Part shown: positions 8,210-15,806 of the stretch, in pieces
How positions within the stretch are numbered: the first letter of the stretch is position 1
Layout: the number at the start of each line of letters is the position of its first letter
NCBI RefSeq assembly: GCF_039537505.1
Contig: NZ_BAABAQ010000020.1
Span: forward strand, 1 to 64,000
Origin: Streptosporangium oxazolinicum
GTDB lineage: Bacteria > Actinomycetota > Actinomycetes > Streptosporangiales > Streptosporangiaceae
DNA length: 64,000 nucleotides
Direction: 5' to 3'
Program-made: the position numbers and the translations under genes
Notes under the pieces: generated by a model
The model's input: the letters and a program-made list of their open reading frames with translations, nothing else
Database searches by the model: none
What the model was told of the DNA's origin: nothing

Positions 8210-8725
8210 GTGTTCGCCGCGCTCGACCATGCGGTCGCGGAGCGCGCGGCAGGCGGTGGAGATCGCCTCGTCGTAACGGGTGAGGAGCGCCGCCAGGTCC
8301 AGACCCAGGGTTCGCTGGATCACCTCGGTGAGGATGTCTCGCCGGTCGGCGAACAGCGGGTTGGGGTCAGAGGGGAAGCCGTCCGCCTTGATCTGGTCGC
8401 GCCAGATGAGCGCGGACGTCTCGACGTAGAGGTTCTCGGCCTCGCCGATCGTGGCGATCGTCTGCTGGCCGCCCGTGGAGGAGGGGATAACGACGGGGGA
8501 GCCGTCCGGCATGGTGATCTCGCCGTAGTGGCCCCAGTCGAGGGCGGCGCGCCCCCTGCTGCTGACGTGCCACTCGTCGTAGTTCGCCCCCTGGGCGAAG
8601 AGCAACCCCCGGGAGGAGAGCCAGTTGCGGGTGTTGCCCTTCACCCAGCTGACGTCACCGTCGGCGGAGACGGATTCGAGGGCGGCGCGCTGCGCGTCGC
8701 TCAGCTTCCGGGGTTTGTCACTCAT
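8177..8725 (-). CDS. Hypothetical protein, 182 aa, first gene of leftward operon
   Basis: ATG 8725 is preceded by an AGGAAGG site. Residues 6-70 resemble a winged helix (LSDAQRAALESVSADGDVSWVKGNTRNWLSSRGLL...WHVSSRGRAAL). The C-terminal half is helical (RRDILTEVIQRTLGLDLAALLTRYDEAISTACRALRDRM). It ends in SQEGRDHDE, encoded by the same 33 bp that form its own leader. It is the first gene after the divergent control region, so the operon promoter must lie just upstream. Confidence 0.65.
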   Translation of the reverse strand: MSDKPRKLSDAQRAALESVSADGDVSWVKGNTRNWLSSRGLLFAQGANYDEWHVSSRGRAALDWGHYGEITMPDGSPVVIPSSTGGQQTIATIGEAENLYVETSALIWRDQIKADGFPSDPNPLFADRRDILTEVIQRTLGLDLAALLTRYDEAISTACRALRDRMVERGEHPSQEGRDHDE

Positions 8726-8750
8726 CGTGGTCGCGGCCTTCCTGTGAGGG
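8718..8750. repeat. 33-bp direct repeat, copy 2
   Basis: Identical to 8177-8209, but here it forms the leader and start of the first operon gene. It looks like a gene-junction relic, as if a gene once upstream had been deleted. Confidence 0.9.
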
Positions 8751-8771
8751 CTGGTGGGATCATCCTACGGT

Positions 8772-8809
8772 AAATAGGTTCTGGGAAGTGCGCTTCCCGT
8801 TACCTATTT
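8772..8809. promoter_or_regulatory. Large dyad, likely operator of leftward operon
   Basis: AAATAGGT and GGGAAG at 8772-8788 are mirrored by CTTCCC and ACCTATTT at 8793-8809. The arms are 17 bp with three central mismatches and a 4-base centre. The dyad sits about 50 bases upstream of the first leftward gene, next to a possible -10 TAGGAT read on the minus strand (near 8760). A repressor or activator site is the simplest reading. Confidence 0.6.
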
Positions 8810-8830
8810 CCGTGAGATCGAGGAGCCGCC

Positions 8831-8930
8831 TGCCGGACCCTGCCGGACCCTGCCGGACCCTGCCGGACCCTGCCGGACCCTGCCGGACGCTGACGAACCC
8901 CTGCGAACCCTCCCGGAACCTCGCGGACGC
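8831..8930. repeat. Decamer tandem repeat array
   Basis: TGCCGGACCC is repeated five times exactly (8831-8880), followed by about five degenerate units to 8930. An ORF of 99 codons runs through it on the minus strand, but its Gly/Arg repeat text is dictated by the repeat, so it is not called. From 8938 to 9030 several TCCGGAT-type words follow. Iteron-like or regulatory; not decided. Confidence 0.75.
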
Positions 8931-9049
8931 CCCAAACTCCGGATGGATCCGGATGACCCGGAGCTGCTCCGGATCGTCCGGGATGGGGTGGGACGGATCC
9001 GGATGGATTTCCGGACGGTTATCCGGATGATCTTGAAGCCGCCAAATCG

Positions 9050-9078
9050 TTGCCAACATTAGAGAACAACGCTAGTAT
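9050..9078 (+). promoter_or_regulatory. Class A promoter, copy 1
   Basis: The -35 TTGCCA (9050-9055) and -10 TAGTAT (9073-9078) are 17 bp apart. The spacer holds the box CATTAGAGAACAACGC found in four other promoters of this window. The transcript leader carries a hairpin with loop AGCGG (9089-9111) before the ribosome binding site GGAAGGA. It drives the 9127 gene and the rightward cluster. Confidence 0.75.
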
Positions 9079-9126
9079 CTGTGGTGTGGGGCGGTGAGCG
9101 GCGCCACCCCCAACGGAAGGACCCCC

Positions 9127-10392
9127 ATGCACAACGACAGCCCCCTGCACGCGGAACCCACCACGGTCGTCATCGTGCCGTGCGGCGGCAAGAAGCTCGA
9201 CGTCCCCGCACCCGCCGGGGAGCTCTACACCGGCTCCTACCACCGCGCCGCGCGCCGCGCCGCCGACGCCCTCACCACGAACGGCGGCCGAGTGCTGATC
9301 CTGTCCGCCCTGCACGGCCTCGTCCCCCTCGACCAGATGCTGGCCCCGTACGAGCTGCGCGCCGGACAGCCCGGCACCGTCTCCGCCGAGACGCTCCGCG
9401 CGCAGGCCGCCGCCCTCGGCATCGACGCATACGCACACATCACGGTCCTCGGCGGCCGGGCCTACGTCGAGCTCGCCGCCCAGGTGTGGCCGACCCTGAC
9501 CGCGCCGCTCGCAGGAACACGCGGCATCGGCGAGCAGATGGCCCGCCTCGCCGCCATCTACAAACCCACCCCCGCCGCCCCCTCCGGCATCGACCACCAG
9601 GCCGCCCACCAGAAGCTCCAGACCCGCCGCGCCGAGCAGGCCGACCGCGAAACCCGCCGCCGCGCCGCGTACGTCGTCGCCGACACCCTCCGCATAGACC
9701 ACCACGGCCGCGCCTCCGCCCGCTTCACCTTCCCCCAGAGCACAGGCAAGACCCGCACCGCCGCCCGCGCCGCAGCCGCCCACCGCTTCGCCGCCGCCTA
9801 CAACATCGCAACCGACCAGCTCGACCCCGCCACCCTGGAAGCCTCCGGCACCCCCGAGCAGGTCGCGCGCTTCGCCTCCGCGCTGCCCCGCCTCATCGAG
9901 CTCGCCGAGGGGTACGCCACCCTCGCGGGCCGCACATACGGCCGGTGGGAGCGCCACTCCTCCGCCCAGCCCCACCTCGAAGGAGTGGACGCCACCGAGC
10001 GCCGCGCCCTGACCCGCCGGTTCCGCGCCGAGTCGTTCGACGTCGTGGTGTCCGCCCTCCTCAACCCGACCCGCCCGGTGCCGCAGCCCGACGAGGCGGC
10101 GCCGATGTGGGAGCAGGCCGACACCGTCGCCGCCGCGATCACCTCGTACGGATGGTTCGACATCACCAGCGAAGCCGACCCCGCCGAAGTCACTCACCTG
10201 CTGGAGACGGCCCTGATCGACGCCGCCCCCGCCCCTGGTGCGCCGGTTCCGGTCGCGCTGAACGGTGTGCGCCTGCTCGCTCCCCGGCCCGCTCACCGCA
10301 CGACGACGCACCGGACCTCCCGCCCCGCGCGACGAACCACCACCCGACCCGCGCCGAAGCCCGACCAACTCCACCTCTTCGCGGCGGCATAA
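9127..10392 (+). CDS. DUF6884-like N-terminal domain protein, 421 aa
   Basis: The start is ATG 9127 behind GGAAGGA (an upstream GTG frame is ignored). Residues about 12-135 show the DUF6884 pattern: VVIVPCGGKKLD, PAGELYTGSYHRAARRAADAL, ILSALHGLVPLDQMLAPYEL, with a nucleotide-hydrolase-like Cys-Gly-Gly-Lys-Lys head. The middle is helical and basic, and the C-terminus is a Pro/Arg/Thr tail ending PDQLHLFAAA. The biochemical role of the family is not established; phage genomes often carry it. It is the first gene after class A promoter copy 1. Confidence 0.75.
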   Translation: MHNDSPLHAEPTTVVIVPCGGKKLDVPAPAGELYTGSYHRAARRAADALTTNGGRVLILSALHGLVPLDQMLAPYELRAGQPGTVSAETLRAQAAALGIDAYAHITVLGGRAYVELAAQVWPTLTAPLAGTRGIGEQMARLAAIYKPTPAAPSGIDHQAAHQKLQTRRAEQADRETRRRAAYVVADTLRIDHHGRASARFTFPQSTGKTRTAARAAAAHRFAAAYNIATDQLDPATLEASGTPEQVARFASALPRLIELAEGYATLAGRTYGRWERHSSAQPHLEGVDATERRALTRRFRAESFDVVVSALLNPTRPVPQPDEAAPMWEQADTVAAAITSYGWFDITSEADPAEVTHLLETALIDAAPAPGAPVPVALNGVRLLAPRPAHRTTTHRTSRPARRTTTRPAPKPDQLHLFAAA

Positions 10393-10417
10393 CCCACGCC
10401 TGCACCTGACCAACCCC

Positions 10418-10443
10418 GCCCGCCCCACCCCCCCGGGGCGGGC
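10418..10443. terminator. Intergenic GC hairpin
   Basis: GCCCGCCCC (10418-10426) pairs with GGGGCGGGC (10435-10443) over an 8-base loop, 19 bases before the next ATG. No T-run follows, so it may act as an attenuator or an mRNA-stability element. Confidence 0.5.
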
Positions 10444-10461
10444 CCCACAGGAAGGACCCCG

Positions 10462-10902
10462 ATGACCTCCCGCCCCCTCCCCGTCGCCATCAAGCTCATC
10501 ACCGAGCAACGCAACTGGACCTACAACACCCCCGGCGCAGCTCGCCCCACCGCCACCGCCCACCTCGCCGTCTGGGCTCCCACCCACCCCTTCGGCCACC
10601 TCGCAGTCGTCGCCGACACCCACACCGGTCTCACCATCACCAACGGAATAGAACACATCTGGAACGCCCTCACCCCCCGCTACAGCACCCACCTCACCCT
10701 CATGGAGTACTGGGCACCCGGCACCGGCGCAGACCCGGCCGAGCACCTCGACGAGGCATGGATCCGCAACGGCCAACCCCACTGGCACCGCATCTGGCCC
10801 ACCCCACCCAGCAACCCCCACCACGCCGAACTCGAACAGTGGATCCACGGCACCACCGGCATCGAAGTCCTCGAAACCGCGCGCCGCCTCACCAACCCCT
10901 GA
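10462..10902 (+). CDS. Hypothetical protein, 146 aa
   Basis: ATG 10462 has an AGGAAGGA site. The protein is rich in Trp, His and Thr (ERNWTYNTPG, GHLAVVADTHTGLTITNGIEHIWNALT, HWHRIWPTPP). The first half reads as a beta sheet, the second as amphipathic helices. No known family is recognised. It follows the DUF6884 gene and is probably in the same transcript. Confidence 0.65.
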   Translation: MTSRPLPVAIKLITEQRNWTYNTPGAARPTATAHLAVWAPTHPFGHLAVVADTHTGLTITNGIEHIWNALTPRYSTHLTLMEYWAPGTGADPAEHLDEAWIRNGQPHWHRIWPTPPSNPHHAELEQWIHGTTGIEVLETARRLTNP

Positions 10903-10994
10903 CCCCTCTCACCAGACATGATTTCTCTCCGTTTTCGGAGTTATCGGAGGGGATCACGCGTGCGCGCGGGAGGGTTCGCGACATGCTGGTCGCT

Positions 10995-11021
10995 GCAGGG
11001 CACGTGATGACCGTGCCCTGC
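10995..11021. terminator. Perfect 10-bp hairpin
   Basis: GCAGGGCACG (10995-11004) and CGTGCCCTGC (11012-11021) form a perfect stem with a 7-base loop in the 170-bp gap before 11073. It probably separates two transcription units. Confidence 0.55.
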
Positions 11022-11072
11022 GGCTGCTCCCCTCTCTTCCCTGTTCGCTGATCAGAAAGGAGCCCTTCGGCG

Positions 11073-11612
11073 ATGTCTGCTTTGCCGGCGCATGTTCACA
11101 GTGCCGACCTGTCCGGGCCGAACGACAGGAACGTCCCGGTGTCGTTGTTCGTGGTGTGGGCTGATCGCCCCTACCGGCTGTGTCCCGTCTGCGGGGAGGG
11201 TGTGCAGGTGGAGACCGGCTGCCCCGCGGTGATGGACCCGTCCACGGGGGAGGCGGAGAGCCTGGACCAGAAGCACGGGTGCGGGGAGTGGTTGATCACC
11301 CGGTGGATCGGAGTGGATTCCCTCGAGGGAATTCCTGAGGCGGCGGAGCAGCTGGCGGCCGAGCACGCGGACGACGTGGCCAAGGGCCGCGCCGAGGCCG
11401 AGGCCGAGCTCGGCGACGAGCTGCGCGAGGCGATGGCCCGGCTCGCTGAACCCCTGGACGAAGGGGAGACGATCGCGGACCGGGAGGCGGAGATCACCAC
11501 CGGCCGCGATGACATGCCGGGCATCTACAAGGAGGACGGGCAGTGGGTGGCGTGGGCGTACGACGTCCGCGACGAAGAAGTCATGATCACCGTGCGGCAG
11601 GAGGACCTGTGA
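11073..11612 (+). CDS. Zinc-ribbon-like hypothetical protein, 179 aa
   Basis: ATG 11073 has AAAGGAG upstream. Residues 35-75 carry RLCPVCGEGVQVETGCPAVM...KHGCGEWLITRW, a C-x2-C ... C-x-C-type metal site. The rest is an acidic helix rich in Glu/Ala (EAAEQLAAEHADDVAKGRAEAEAELGDELREAMARL), followed by a short beta domain at the C-terminus (GIYKEDGQWVAWAYDVRDEEVMITV). It overlaps the next gene by TGATG. No function assigned. Confidence 0.65.
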   Translation: MSALPAHVHSADLSGPNDRNVPVSLFVVWADRPYRLCPVCGEGVQVETGCPAVMDPSTGEAESLDQKHGCGEWLITRWIGVDSLEGIPEAAEQLAAEHADDVAKGRAEAEAELGDELREAMARLAEPLDEGETIADREAEITTGRDDMPGIYKEDGQWVAWAYDVRDEEVMITVRQEDL

Positions 11613-11995
11613 TGGGTGGCGTGTTGGAGCAGACCCCGGAGATGCGGCCGTACTTCGTGGAGATCCGGGGGGAGGGCTTCTACCTGTACACGCCGGAGCT
11701 CGGGCGGCTCGTCGTGGACAGGCCGACCTGGAGTATCCCGGCCGGTGACGCGCCGATGGTGCTCGCCGCCCTGGAGCAGGTGCGGGGGCACCTGGCGGAG
11801 GTCGCGGGCGCCGACGACGACGAGGACGCCGACGGCGAGTTCACCGTGACCGCCCGCGGGGACCGGCTCGTCGTGGACGGGCCCGGCGTCCTGTACGCCA
11901 ACGAGACGGTCGAGGCCGGGGCGAAGACCACGGTGGAGATCGAGTACCGGCACCTGGACGCCCTGTACGACGCGTTGGAACTGGAGCCCGTGTGA
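11612..11995 (+). CDS. Hypothetical protein, 127 aa
   Basis: ATG 11612 overlaps the previous stop. It has a beta-rich start (PYFVEIRGEGFYLYTPELGRLVVDRPTWSIPAG), an acidic linker ADDDEDADGEF, and a second beta segment (VTARGDRLVVDGPGVLYANETVEAGAKTTVEIEYRHLDALYDAL). The two beta halves have similar wording (GRLVVDxP / RLVVDGP), suggesting an internal duplication. Function unknown. Confidence 0.6.
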   Translation: MGGVLEQTPEMRPYFVEIRGEGFYLYTPELGRLVVDRPTWSIPAGDAPMVLAALEQVRGHLAEVAGADDDEDADGEFTVTARGDRLVVDGPGVLYANETVEAGAKTTVEIEYRHLDALYDALELEPV

Positions 11996-12591
11996 ACAGC
12001 AACGACAGCGCCCGTCTCATCTCTGAGAGCTCGTCTCGTCTGGCCCGGGTGCTGGGTCTCGGCCCCCGCGAGGTCACCGACGAGGTGCGTGCGGTGGAAG
12101 CCGCCTTGCAAGAGAAGGAGGGCTTCGACCACGGGGTGGCGTTCGGGGAGTTGCTCCTGATCGCTCTCGGCAACCTGGTGAAGGAACGCGCCTCCGCTGC
12201 CCCTGCCGCGCCTGGGGGGGACATGATGTGCCTGGTTCGTGAGCCCGACGCGGATGCCGTGGAACCGCACGGCGGATTGGATTGGCTCGCCTACGTTCGT
12301 CGGGAACGCGACGACCAGCTCGTGATGCGAAGTGCCGGCACCACGTGGCAGGTCGCGCTCGGCAACACCCGGGAAGTGCTCGCCGAGCTGAGCGAGCCGT
12401 GGACGCTCACCCTGAGCGGCATGGTCAGAGAGATCGCCACCGGCGAGCCCCGGAGTCTCCAAGCGGGGTTCACGACGCTGGCCGGGGTTGAGGCCGCCGC
12501 CGCCGCGGTGACGTGGCACGGGGTCCGTGACGCCGCGCGGCAGGAGCTGGACGCTCGCCTGGAGCAGAACCTGGCCGGCGGGGGGCAGTGA
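11992..12591 (+). CDS. Hypothetical protein, 199 aa
   Basis: GTG 11992 overlaps the preceding stop (GTGA). A helical N-terminus (RLISESSSRLARVLGLGPREVTDEVRAVEAALQEKEGF) is followed by a beta-containing C-terminal half (TWQVALGNTREVLAELSEPWTLTLSGMVREIATGEPRSLQAGFTTLAGVEAAA). No motif recognised. Overlaps the membrane-protein gene downstream. Confidence 0.6.
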   Translation: MNSNDSARLISESSSRLARVLGLGPREVTDEVRAVEAALQEKEGFDHGVAFGELLLIALGNLVKERASAAPAAPGGDMMCLVREPDADAVEPHGGLDWLAYVRRERDDQLVMRSAGTTWQVALGNTREVLAELSEPWTLTLSGMVREIATGEPRSLQAGFTTLAGVEAAAAAVTWHGVRDAARQELDARLEQNLAGGGQ

Positions 12592-12989
12592 TGCACCGGT
12601 TGGAGCGGGAAGCCGACCGGGCCCGCCGCTGGCGGCAGGGAGCGATCTACGTGCAGCTGTCCGGGGCGTTCACCTCGGTGATGACCTGGTTCAACACGCA
12701 CGAGGTGCGCCTGGTCTGGGCGGCGCTCGGCGCCCTCGCCGGTGCGGCTGTCTCCTGGTGGGCGGCCCGCCGGTGGGCTGCTCGCACCCGCTGGTACGCC
12801 GCCACCCCGGACTGGGCGGAGCGGATCGACGAGGCGCCCACCGTCCGCCTGTTCCCCGCCCTGGATGAGTGGTTCAACGCACAGACCCGCACCTGGGGTG
12901 GTGTGGCGCGGATCGTGGCGGTCCCGTTCGTGCTGCTGGTGCTCGTGCTCATCTTCGGCGACACCATCCCCACCATCTACCAGCCGTGA
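12591..12989 (+). CDS. Small membrane protein, two TM segments
   Basis: ATG 12591 lies on the previous stop (TGATG); a GTG directly before it is an alternative. It has a basic N-terminus (HRLEREADRARRWRQ), a first hydrophobic segment at about 43-62 (LVWAALGALAGAAVSWWAA), a soluble middle with EWFNAQTRTWGG, and a second segment near the end (VARIVAVPFVLLVLVLIFGDTI). The last gene before class B promoter copy 1. It could be holin-like in topology, but the position among early genes argues against that. Confidence 0.65.
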   Translation: MHRLEREADRARRWRQGAIYVQLSGAFTSVMTWFNTHEVRLVWAALGALAGAAVSWWAARRWAARTRWYAATPDWAERIDEAPTVRLFPALDEWFNAQTRTWGGVARIVAVPFVLLVLVLIFGDTIPTIYQP

Positions 12990-13014
12990 CTGTCTGACCT
13001 GCGGAAACGGACGC

Positions 13015-13043
13015 AGACGCAAGCGTCATCATGCTTCTAGGGT
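13015..13043 (+). promoter_or_regulatory. Class B promoter, copy 1
   Basis: The -35 AGACGC (13015-13020) and -10 TAGGGT (13038-13043) are 17 bp apart, and CGGAnGC precedes the -35. The -10 end and leader form a hairpin: GGGTTCCTCT (13040-13049) pairs with AGAGGAACCC (13061-13070), which contains the ribosome binding site of the TTG start at 13074. Copy 2 at 32592 is almost the same over 25 bases. Confidence 0.65.
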
Positions 13044-13073
13044 TCCTCTCCCCACACCGGAGAGGAACCCTCC

Positions 13074-13367
13074 TTGTCTTCCCCCGACACCCCCGGCAGC
13101 CTGCCGTGCACGTTCTACATCGTGCCGTTCCTACCGGGCGCCCGCCGTACCCTGCGCCGGATCCTGCTGACGGCCAAGGCCCACCGCCTCGACACCGTCG
13201 TGGAGCACGACCACGGCCTGCTGTTCCGCATGGTCGTGGTCACCGCGACCGGCCGGGCCGCGGACCTGCGCCGCTTCCAACGACGCGTCGGCCGAGCCCT
13301 GAACAAGCGGGAGGCCCAGCAGTCCAGCAGCTTCCTCGCCCGGCTCATCCTGCGGGGTGCCCGGTGA
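13074..13367 (+). CDS. Hypothetical basic protein, 97 aa
   Basis: The start is TTG 13074, with AGAGGA upstream inside a hairpin. It begins SSPDTPGSLPCTFYIVPFLPGARRTLRRILLTAKAHRLDTVVEHDHGLLFRMVVVTATG and continues with a basic helix (DLRRFQRRVGRALNKREAQQ). The alternating beta/alpha layout resembles a small ferredoxin-like fold. It overlaps the next gene (GTGA). Function unknown. Confidence 0.6.
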   Translation: MSSPDTPGSLPCTFYIVPFLPGARRTLRRILLTAKAHRLDTVVEHDHGLLFRMVVVTATGRAADLRRFQRRVGRALNKREAQQSSSFLARLILRGAR

Positions 13368-13783
13368 GCGACGGAACCCGGGAAGCCCGTACCGCGGCGC
13401 GCTGGTGGGCCGACAAGCTCGCCCAGGGCGCCGCCGGCTCCATGGGTGAGGTGCGCCCCGACGCGCTCCTGCGCTCCACCCGCAAGCTCTTCCCCCCGCC
13501 CGGCCCGGAGCAGGTCGAGGCATTCCGGGCGGCGGTGGAGGGCGCGATCCTCGGCTGGTGCCTCGGCGAGAAGTGGGCGGCGGCCGTCGCCCTGCACGTG
13601 GCCACCGACTACGGGCCGGACCTGATCCTCGCCGCCGCGCTGGCAAACGCGGGTATCGCTGACCGTAGCCCGGTGGGGCCGCTGCCGATCAAGACCCGCA
13701 TGTGGGTGCGCCCCGGCCAGGTCCAGGTCTCCTACGGCTACGGAGGGGCGATCACCGCGCTGGAACTCGAGGCCGCGCCGTGA
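13364..13783 (+). CDS. Hypothetical protein, 139 aa
   Basis: GTG 13364 overlaps the preceding stop. It is a helical protein (REARTAARWWADKLAQGAAGSMGEV..., EQVEAFRAAVEGAILGWCLGEKWAAAVALHVATDYGPDLILAAALANAGI) with a short beta hairpin at the end (TRMWVRPGQVQVSYGYGGAITALELEA). No signal peptide. Part of the coupled cluster running to 19072. Confidence 0.6.
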   Translation: MSDGTREARTAARWWADKLAQGAAGSMGEVRPDALLRSTRKLFPPPGPEQVEAFRAAVEGAILGWCLGEKWAAAVALHVATDYGPDLILAAALANAGIADRSPVGPLPIKTRMWVRPGQVQVSYGYGGAITALELEAAP

Positions 13784-14400
13784 GCGGCCCCACCGCCCCC
13801 GCCGGCGGCGGTTCCATGCCGCCGTACGAGCCGGGCCCCGACGCCGAGCTCATCGACCCGACCCCACCTCAGGGCATCACCTTGTCCGTCGCGCCGCCCG
13901 GCACCCCGCTCAGTGGCACGACCGCGTGGAAGGACATCGGCTACTTCCTCCCCGACGAGGTCAGCTTCTCCAACTCCTGGGAGGCAGCCCGCCCCCCGGC
14001 CGGGCTGCCTGACTTCCGCCTCCTGTCTGAGCTGCCCGACGGCCAGGGCGAGGAGCCGGCCACCGCACCCCGGGTGTGGACCAGCGAGCCCCGCACCATC
14101 CACTGCGACTTCAAGGCCTCACCAGGGGCGGACGCCAACCTGCGGGCGTTGATCAGCCCGCCCCGCATCATCCTCACCATCCCCCTGACCGCGTTGAAAA
14201 ACCGCGAGCACTCCTCCTGGGGCCTCTACCGGTGGTGGCTCGGCCGCTCCCACTCCGACCCGTTCCAGATCACGGGGTTCAACCCGGCCGTGTGGGAGAA
14301 CCACGTGCGCTCCTCCTGGCGCCTGCACCTGTGGTGGTTCCGCCGCACCCACCCCGCCGCGCGCCGCGTGAAGACCACCTACCACCGGAGACGCCGATGA
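13780..14400 (+). CDS. Hypothetical protein with internal Trp-rich duplication, 206 aa
   Basis: GTG 13780 overlaps the previous stop. The N-terminal half is Pro/Gly-rich and acidic. The C-terminal half contains two similar units, EHSSWGLYRWWLGRSHSDP and HVRSSWRLHLWWFRRTHPAAR, about 30 residues apart: a recent internal duplication. The basic Trp-rich tail (RRVKTTYHRRRR) could bind nucleic acid or membrane. No family recognised. Confidence 0.55.
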   Translation: MSGPTAPAGGGSMPPYEPGPDAELIDPTPPQGITLSVAPPGTPLSGTTAWKDIGYFLPDEVSFSNSWEAARPPAGLPDFRLLSELPDGQGEEPATAPRVWTSEPRTIHCDFKASPGADANLRALISPPRIILTIPLTALKNREHSSWGLYRWWLGRSHSDPFQITGFNPAVWENHVRSSWRLHLWWFRRTHPAARRVKTTYHRRRR

Positions 14401-15053
14401 CCAGCCCCGAGCACAACCACACCACCGACCCGGAGCCGATCGACGACCTGATCGCGTCATTCCGGGAGAAGCTCGACGAGCGCGGACGCCTGGCCCGCGA
14501 GGTGCTCAAGGACCCTGGCCACCCGCTGGCCCAGCAACTCCTGCCGGACCCCCGCTACCTGTACAAGACCCGGGCTGTCGGGGGGTTCCTCGCAGGCGCG
14601 CCGTTCGAGATGCTGCGCGCCCTGGCCGCGACCTACGCTCTCCTCGACCTGCTGGACGCCGCCCGCCGTCGGCGAGACGCCATCTGGGAGGGTGTGGCGG
14701 CGCGCGCAAGCGGCTCGACGCAGGAGCAGCCCCCGCTGCCGGACGGCCCGAACTCGGAGCTCATCCCCGGCCTGGAGGCGGCGGTGCGCGTCCTGGCCGC
14801 CCAGTACGACGACCCGGAGCCCGCCATCCGGAAGTGGCTGGAGACAGCCGCCGACCAGTGGAAGACCACCGGCACCATCCCGCCGTCGCGCCTTTCCGAA
14901 CTCGTCGATGAGGTGTGGATCAGCCTCCTGGACCAGGAGATGAGCATGAGCCCGCCGGAGGACCCGATCCGCCACGTCGTCCGGGCGACGGTCGAGTTCA
15001 GCGCTGAGTTGTTCAACGGGGAGACCGTCTCCATCACGCGGAACGTGCGGTGA
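14397..15053 (+). CDS. DUF6221-like protein, 218 aa
   Basis: ATG 14397 overlaps the preceding stop (ATGA). DDLIASFREKLDERGRLAREVLKDPG near the start and RALAATYALLDLLDAARRRR later follow the DUF6221 layout (an N-terminal LxxRLDE helix, a middle valR/K helix). A longer C-terminal part, PAIRKWLETAADQWKTTG and onward, is added. DUF6221 is an actinobacterial family of unknown function, often found in phages and mobile elements. Two more members follow downstream (15050 and 18237). Confidence 0.6.
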   Translation: MTSPEHNHTTDPEPIDDLIASFREKLDERGRLAREVLKDPGHPLAQQLLPDPRYLYKTRAVGGFLAGAPFEMLRALAATYALLDLLDAARRRRDAIWEGVAARASGSTQEQPPLPDGPNSELIPGLEAAVRVLAAQYDDPEPAIRKWLETAADQWKTTGTIPPSRLSELVDEVWISLLDQEMSMSPPEDPIRHVVRATVEFSAELFNGETVSITRNVR

Positions 15054-15679
15054 CGGCCCCCGCCGTGGGCAGGGGCGAACGAGACAAGGAATCGCTTGCC
15101 GTGATCTGCGCCTTCGGGTCGCGCGAAGCCGAGCAGGTGCGCCGCCGCGCCGGCCTGACCCCGGGCAACAGCGTCCTGGTCTTCTCCCAGGAGTCGGCCC
15201 AAGGCCTCTGCTCTTCGGAGTTCCGGGTGATCGAGACGCCCCGCTTCCGGCGCCGCCCCGATGCCTTCAGCGTCCGGCTGCTGCTGCAGATGAGCAGTAC
15301 CCGGCTGGTACGCATCCCTTACGAGGACGTGATGACCGGCCGGTACCGCACCCAGTTGGAAGCCGACCGGGCCGCGGTGTTCGTCCGGGCGCGCCTGGAG
15401 GAGGCCGAGCGTCTGGTCGGTACCCGCCGTGGCCGGGTCCACGCGGTCGCCTGCGACGCCTTTCTCCAGGACGGGGGGGTGGAGAACTGCACCTGTGGTG
15501 GCGCAGACCGGGCCCGGATCCGGTTCCGTGACGAGGGGGAGCTGCTCGACGAGCTCGTCAAGCACCTGCACCACGTTGGCAAGCCCGGCGAGCTCGGCGA
15601 GCTGGTCTGGTATCAGCTCCGCTTCCTGGCCGCCCCGTTCGCCACCCACCCCGAATGGAGCCTGCTGTGGCGCCCCTGA
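15050..15679 (+). CDS. Protein with DUF6221-like C-terminus, 209 aa
   Basis: GTG 15050 overlaps the preceding stop. Residues 1-100 are a distinct beta/alpha domain (LAVICAFGSREAEQVRRRAGLTPGNSVLVFSQES). From about 115, RARLEEAERLVGT...VACDAFLQDG...WYQLRFLAAPFATHPEWSLLWRP matches the DUF6221 layout, including the typical LRxLAxxxxxHPxxxxxWRP ending. C144/C146-like pair ENCTCGG lies in the middle. Likely a fusion. Function unknown. Confidence 0.6.
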   Translation: MTAPAVGRGERDKESLAVICAFGSREAEQVRRRAGLTPGNSVLVFSQESAQGLCSSEFRVIETPRFRRRPDAFSVRLLLQMSSTRLVRIPYEDVMTGRYRTQLEADRAAVFVRARLEEAERLVGTRRGRVHAVACDAFLQDGGVENCTCGGADRARIRFRDEGELLDELVKHLHHVGKPGELGELVWYQLRFLAAPFATHPEWSLLWRP

Positions 15680-15806
15680 ACCCCGGAACGGGTGATCTGA
15701 CCGTGAGTAACCAAAACCGGGGGTGGTGGGGGTCTCGGCCCGGGAATCCTGGCACCCACACCCCCAATCCAGTGACAGACCGTGACAGCGCGGGGTGGGT
15801 GAGCTG
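15680..15806. other. Intergenic region with G/C-run inverted repeat
   Basis: The 127 bases hold an imperfect inverted repeat, a G-rich arm at about 15718-15733 and a C-rich arm ACCCACACCCCC at about 15754-15765, which could terminate the upstream unit. I see no clear promoter. Confidence 0.4.

Noticed and set aside
8881..8915. Class B-like text CGGACGCTGACGAACCCC
   Set aside because: No -10 at 17 bp, and it is part of the degenerate decamer repeats.
8760..9059. 99-codon minus-strand frame through the decamer array
   Set aside because: Its peptide repeat is forced by the DNA repeat, and it covers the operator and promoter region.
9019..10848. 609-codon minus-strand frame
   Set aside because: Shadow of the DUF6884 gene and its neighbour; Gly/Val repeats typical of antisense frames in GC-rich DNA.
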